Program-made: the position numbers and the translations under genes | The notes under the pieces: model-generated | The model's input: only the letters and a program-made list of their open reading frames with translations | Told to the model about the DNA's origin: nothing | The model's database searches: none | From: Epiperipatus broadwayi | Taxonomy: Eukaryota > Onychophora > Udeonychophora > Euonychophora > Peripatidae | Assembly: GCA_028023455.1 (NCBI GenBank) | Contig: JAQFVV010000545.1 | Coordinates: 270,842 to 334,841, forward strand | DNA: 64,000 bases | Reading direction: 5' to 3' | Part shown: positions 60,112 through 64,000 of the stretch, one piece after another | Layout of the letters: each line of letters opens with the position of its first letter | How positions within the stretch are numbered: position 1 is the first letter of the stretch

Positions 60112-63100
60112 TGTAGCTCTTGGGTTTGCCCAAGACTCCATTTTTTGAGTTAACTATGCAAGATAAGGTTCGATAAAAATTTTCCTCATAGTTTATACAT
60201 TTTTTTTTCTTTGATAAACAAAATTTTTAGCCAAGACTAGGTTTGAACCCATATTTATAGGGATTGCTTACATTTGACTTAGTAGGCAGTCTGAAAATTT
60301 ATCATTAAAATATTTTTAACCAAAAGATTATTTTATTTTGATTTATGGGTCAATTTAGTATTAAAAATATATTTTTAGAAAAGCAAGATTTATACATTAG
60401 TTAATAAGTTGACTGACAATAGGGAGGGGATGTGTGACTCTTAAAACTATGTTAGATAGTGATAATGAATGGTCAGAATTTTATACTAATAAGTTAGAAA
60501 TAAATAATTCATGAGATTAAATTATAAAAAATAATAGTTATAATAGATAATGATTAAAATATTAAATGGGTATAATTAAAGAAGTGTATACATGCGACAT
60601 GTGTGTGTATTTAATATAATTGTGGATTTTAATTGTAAAGTTCACAATTAATAATCATTCCTTATCATTTGTAAGGAAATCTTTAAAAAAAAGAAAAGTC
60701 ATTTTTAATGTTTAATATTCACTGCCAAATTTTAGTTCAAAATACTGGGTTTGAAGCTGGGCTACAATATATATTTTGTTTCATTATTTAATGGAAAAAG
60801 TAAAAGGGGGGGAGAGCTTTCTGTTATTTACTTTCAGTAAATTATCAGAGCCATTTAAATGATATAAATTTCACCAAGGAATTTAAGTATACAATTAACG
60901 TTGATGGTCTGCTGAGTGTAAAATTAATTGGCAATTATATCTGTTGAATGTAAAATTAATTGTTGGTCATCTATTAAAATGCAGAAGTAAATTTGGCATG
61001 GTTTTTCTAAAAGAGCAAAAGGTTAAAATTAACCAGAGAAAAAGGGAACAAGAGTCAATTAATTAAGAAAAGAGAATGACCAGATGGCAGACTCTATAAA
61101 ATCTCTGTTGTTTACCAGAAGGGGAGCTATTCTATCTGAAACTTTCTGCTTGCAAGTTTTTCTTTCATTGATTATATAGAGAAACTTTGCTGTAAGATTT
61201 TAAAGAAATATTTTTCATTAGAAAAAAAAAAGAAATTGTTTATTATTACTCTTTGGTTTCTTGAAAACAACTTTGCTAAATTTAACATTGTATTAAGAAA
61301 AGACAATGTTTATTGAATAAATTTTAAGTGGGCACACATTTATATCTCTGGAAGTTAGCCAACGTTCATGATTGAATCCGCAAACGGTAATTTCAAACCA
61401 TAGAAAATGTTTATTGAATAAATTTTAAGTGGGCACACATTTATATCTCTGGAAGTTAGCCAACGTTCATGATTGAATCCGCAAACAGTAATTTCAAACC
61501 ATAGAAAATAAGTTTGATATTGTATATATAAGCATTCAATTTGAATATAAAATGAATTTAAAGAGGGGAAAAAGACAATCAGAAATGGACTAATATCTTG
61601 GAAAATTTAAATGAGTGCTGTTTAATTGCAATCTACATAAAATTAAAAATGAGGAACTCATTTCTGCAGTATAAAAATTGTATATCTGATGGTATAGGAA
61701 TCAAACCCCATCACAAGAACTTTTTACTACATAGACTCATTTGCTCATACAAACAAATTAAGGAGGAAAGGAAAAATGGAAATTAGGAACTTGACGGACA
61801 CTTCCAAAGAACTCTATATAAATATAATTTTTTTTTATTCGCTATTTATATAGGATATTTAATCTAGAAAAAAAAAAATTCTTTCTTTATGTTTTATCAT
61901 GTATATTCATTTTAAAATTAATTCATGTTATAATTATAATTGTGTTATTTTGGGGGTAGAGATATTGATATCAGATGATTTTGTATGTGTTTATTTTAAA
62001 TGCTTTTGCTATCATTGTCATTTTGGGGGTAGATGAAATTGATATTATGTTATTCTTATGTGCCTTATTTAAAACGCGTTACAAACATTAAAAAAAGAGA
62101 GATATCATTATTAAGGGAAATGTTTTGAATGAATCGTGTCAGAAGTTATTGTCGCATGTTTAGACTTATAAAATTGCATGACTATTGAGTTAAAACATCA
62201 TCATTTTCTTATAAAAGTGCATGGAAATAGTTTTAAAATTTTAATACGCATTTCTTATTATTTCTTATTGTTGTTATCATAAATTTAAGGCCAGATAGAA
62301 GCTGATTAATGCTTGGAAAATTTATTGACTCGTATTCCAGTGCACTAATTCGCCAGAATATTAAAGATATGAAAGTTTTACTTGTAGAAGTTGATGTTTC
62401 GACCTGTATGTAATGTGGATAAACAGAAGTCCTCACCAAACCAGTGAAGTCTAGCTCACTAAGATATTTATGCTATATTCATAAAGTATTTGAACACAGT
62501 GGAAGAGTTTTCCCACTTGATTATTCTCTACACTGTAAGGTTTCTTTATTAATGACCAGAGATAATAGGTATACCTAAGTCTTTTTGTATGACTAGCGAT
62601 AAAATTCATATCTCAACCTTAGTGAAAAGGTTTTCTCTTATTCGGGTCACTGTCTGCCTCATGTTAATGTTTGATATTCCTTACAGTTGTATGAAAGATA
62701 GCTGTTATTATAAGCATTATTTATAAATGTCGGATATAAGGTCGCAAACTCAATTTGATGTCAGGATGAATGCAGATAATGTATGTGCGATTGGTGTACT
62801 CGAATATTGTTTTGTTGATCTAGTTTGATGTATCAATTAGAGCCAAGAGTTATAAAGTTAAACGTTAAATTAAGAGTTATATAAAACCTACGAATGTTTA
62901 AGAATAAGCAATGCAATGCGTATATGAAATTATCTAATAAATATTTACATAGCCAACTGAGAACTTCGCTGGAAAGATAATATTATTAAAATATTATTAT
63001 GTCATAAGAACATGAGTATAGAGTGTGTGCACTATGATGATGATTGATCTAGATGCCGATTTATTTGCATTGACTTAGTCCCACCATTTATAAGATATCT

Positions 63101-64000
63101 CTATTGTAAAGTAGGGCAAAAGGATGTTTGATCACAATGATAGGATAAGATTAAGAAATTTGCGAAGGAATGTTAATTCAAAATAGTTAAATAAAATTAT
63201 AAAATTTAATTAGGGGAGGAATTGGCTGTAAAACAAATCAGTAATTTGAAAAGCATTAAACACAGGAAGAAATGTGGTATTCGCTGTATCTAGATTAAAA
63301 ATGAAAGCGTAAATATAATATATATGTGTACGTAAATTATTATTTTTTACTCCATGCTAATTGTGATTCCCTGATAATTAGGAAATGAATATTGATATTT
63401 TAAACCTATTGATATTATCTAATGATTGGGGGATGGTTATGTGTTTATATATATATATATATATCATAATACGGTTATAAAACAGGGGAAAGCCATGCGA
63501 GTCATCAAGCGAATGGGTATATGTTCTGTATTGAATTGTAGTCTGTCAATAAAATTTATTTGTTTTAAATAAAATTTGCATATGTCTCAATGTTTTTGTG
63601 GGTTATTATTATCTAGACATCTCCAATCCAATCATATGTCAATATATTATTATTAATATTTGAATTATCATGTACGTAAATAATATCCGGTAAAAATTAG
63701 TTAAAATGGTTAATTTCAGATACTTAGAATTACCAAATAATTTAATATATTTGAAATATAAATGGTGACTAGAGATGGTTATTGAGTGATAGAGGATGCA
63801 AGGGTTGGACATAAAACTCTTTCTCCATCTGTTGTATTCAAACACCTCTCTAGACGCACTTCTTTATAATTTTGTTATAATTGTGAATATGTTTAGAATA
63901 TATTTCTAAAAGATTTAATAGGCTTAAATTATTCAAGCTTTAATGTAAATAAATATTAAACTGTGTTAAAGACAACCCAAGATCACCTTGGAGGTGATCA
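60112..64000 (+). repeat. 3' LTR of the second giant element, cut by the window edge
   Basis: The near-identical counterpart of 52718-56555. Differences include loss of the 22 bp near 60833 and a tandem duplication of about 100 bp at roughly 61304-61508 (AAATGTTTATTGAATAAATT through AGTTAGCCAACGTTCATG), which is single in the left copy. The TATA candidate is at 61095-61101. If it has the length of the left LTR, it would extend some 430 bases past the window. Confidence 0.8.

Larger units (their letters stand above)
52718..64000 (+). mobile_element. Second giant-LTR retroelement, gag only, open at the right edge
   Basis: A direct repeat of at least 3.9 kb (52718 onward and 60112-64000, offset about 7.4 kb) has the marks of LTRs. 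Both copies start TGTAGC. A purine tract (AAAGGAGGGAGA) ends just before the right copy. A TGGCACCC primer-site-like sequence lies at 56987, behind a possible LTR end. Between the repeats lie a Gag-like frame, a possible second frame, and an RTE insertion, but no pol. It is therefore probably a non-autonomous LTR retroelement or one that lost pol. A plain segmental duplication is the alternative, which the boundary signals argue against. Confidence 0.75.

Overview
This is a very AT-rich window from the nuclear genome of a metazoan, most likely an invertebrate. There are no bacterial-style gene clusters. The only probable host coding sequence is a set of short exons separated by long introns. 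Recognisable transposon remains make up much of the rest: non-LTR retroelements of the RTE type, a decayed CR1/Jockey-like element, Ty3/gypsy LTR elements, fold-back elements and MITEs. Flatworm, cnidarian, arthropod and mollusc all remain possible; the sequence does not decide between them.

Host gene. Three plus-strand exons (19827-20032, 21213-21312, 36404-36533) join with matching phases. Together they encode about 145 residues, mostly charged coiled coil. A fourth, phase-0 exon at 7287-7361 has the same character, but its phase does not join directly to 19827. The protein is not identified. The introns are where the transposons sit.

Layout. 1-7.3 kb: AT-rich DNA with one hairpin MITE. 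7.3-16.5 kb: exon, a pogo/Tigger-like MITE with TA target duplication (8300-9202), and an inverted promoter-like repeat (12.7-13.4 kb). 16.5-19.6 kb: a fold-back element and a decayed Ty3/gypsy pol between unequal LTRs. 19.8-21.3 kb: two exons with a MITE between them. 21.9-23.6 kb: a 1.7 kb TIR element filled with a tandem repeat. 25.9-28.7 kb: palindromic elements. 29.2-34.2 kb: a CR1/Jockey-like relic split by an RTE element on the minus strand, which abuts an oppositely oriented RTE 5' fragment. 36.4 kb: last visible exon. 36765-48271: an 11.5 kb Ty3/gypsy element with LTRs of about 2.6 kb that contain a minisatellite. 48.4-49.5 kb: fold-back cluster. 49.5-50.9 kb: RTE endonuclease half. 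51.8-52.1 kb: RTE 5' fragment split by the promoter-like repeat. 52718-64000 (open at the right edge): a second giant-LTR element with LTRs of about 4.3 kb and a Gag-like ORF but no visible pol, interrupted by a 5'-truncated RTE copy.

How it works together. The RTE copies carry an apurinic-type endonuclease and a reverse transcriptase and end in TGATGA-type tails. All copies here are frameshifted or truncated. Both Ty3/gypsy pols are broken by stops and frameshifts. The second giant element keeps an open Gag-like frame of 274 codons, so it may be a non-autonomous form that depends on a partner elsewhere. The most unusual material is the pair of giant-LTR elements, the hendecad-repeat Gag-like protein, and the dispersed repeat with a CCAAT-TATA-ATG layout.
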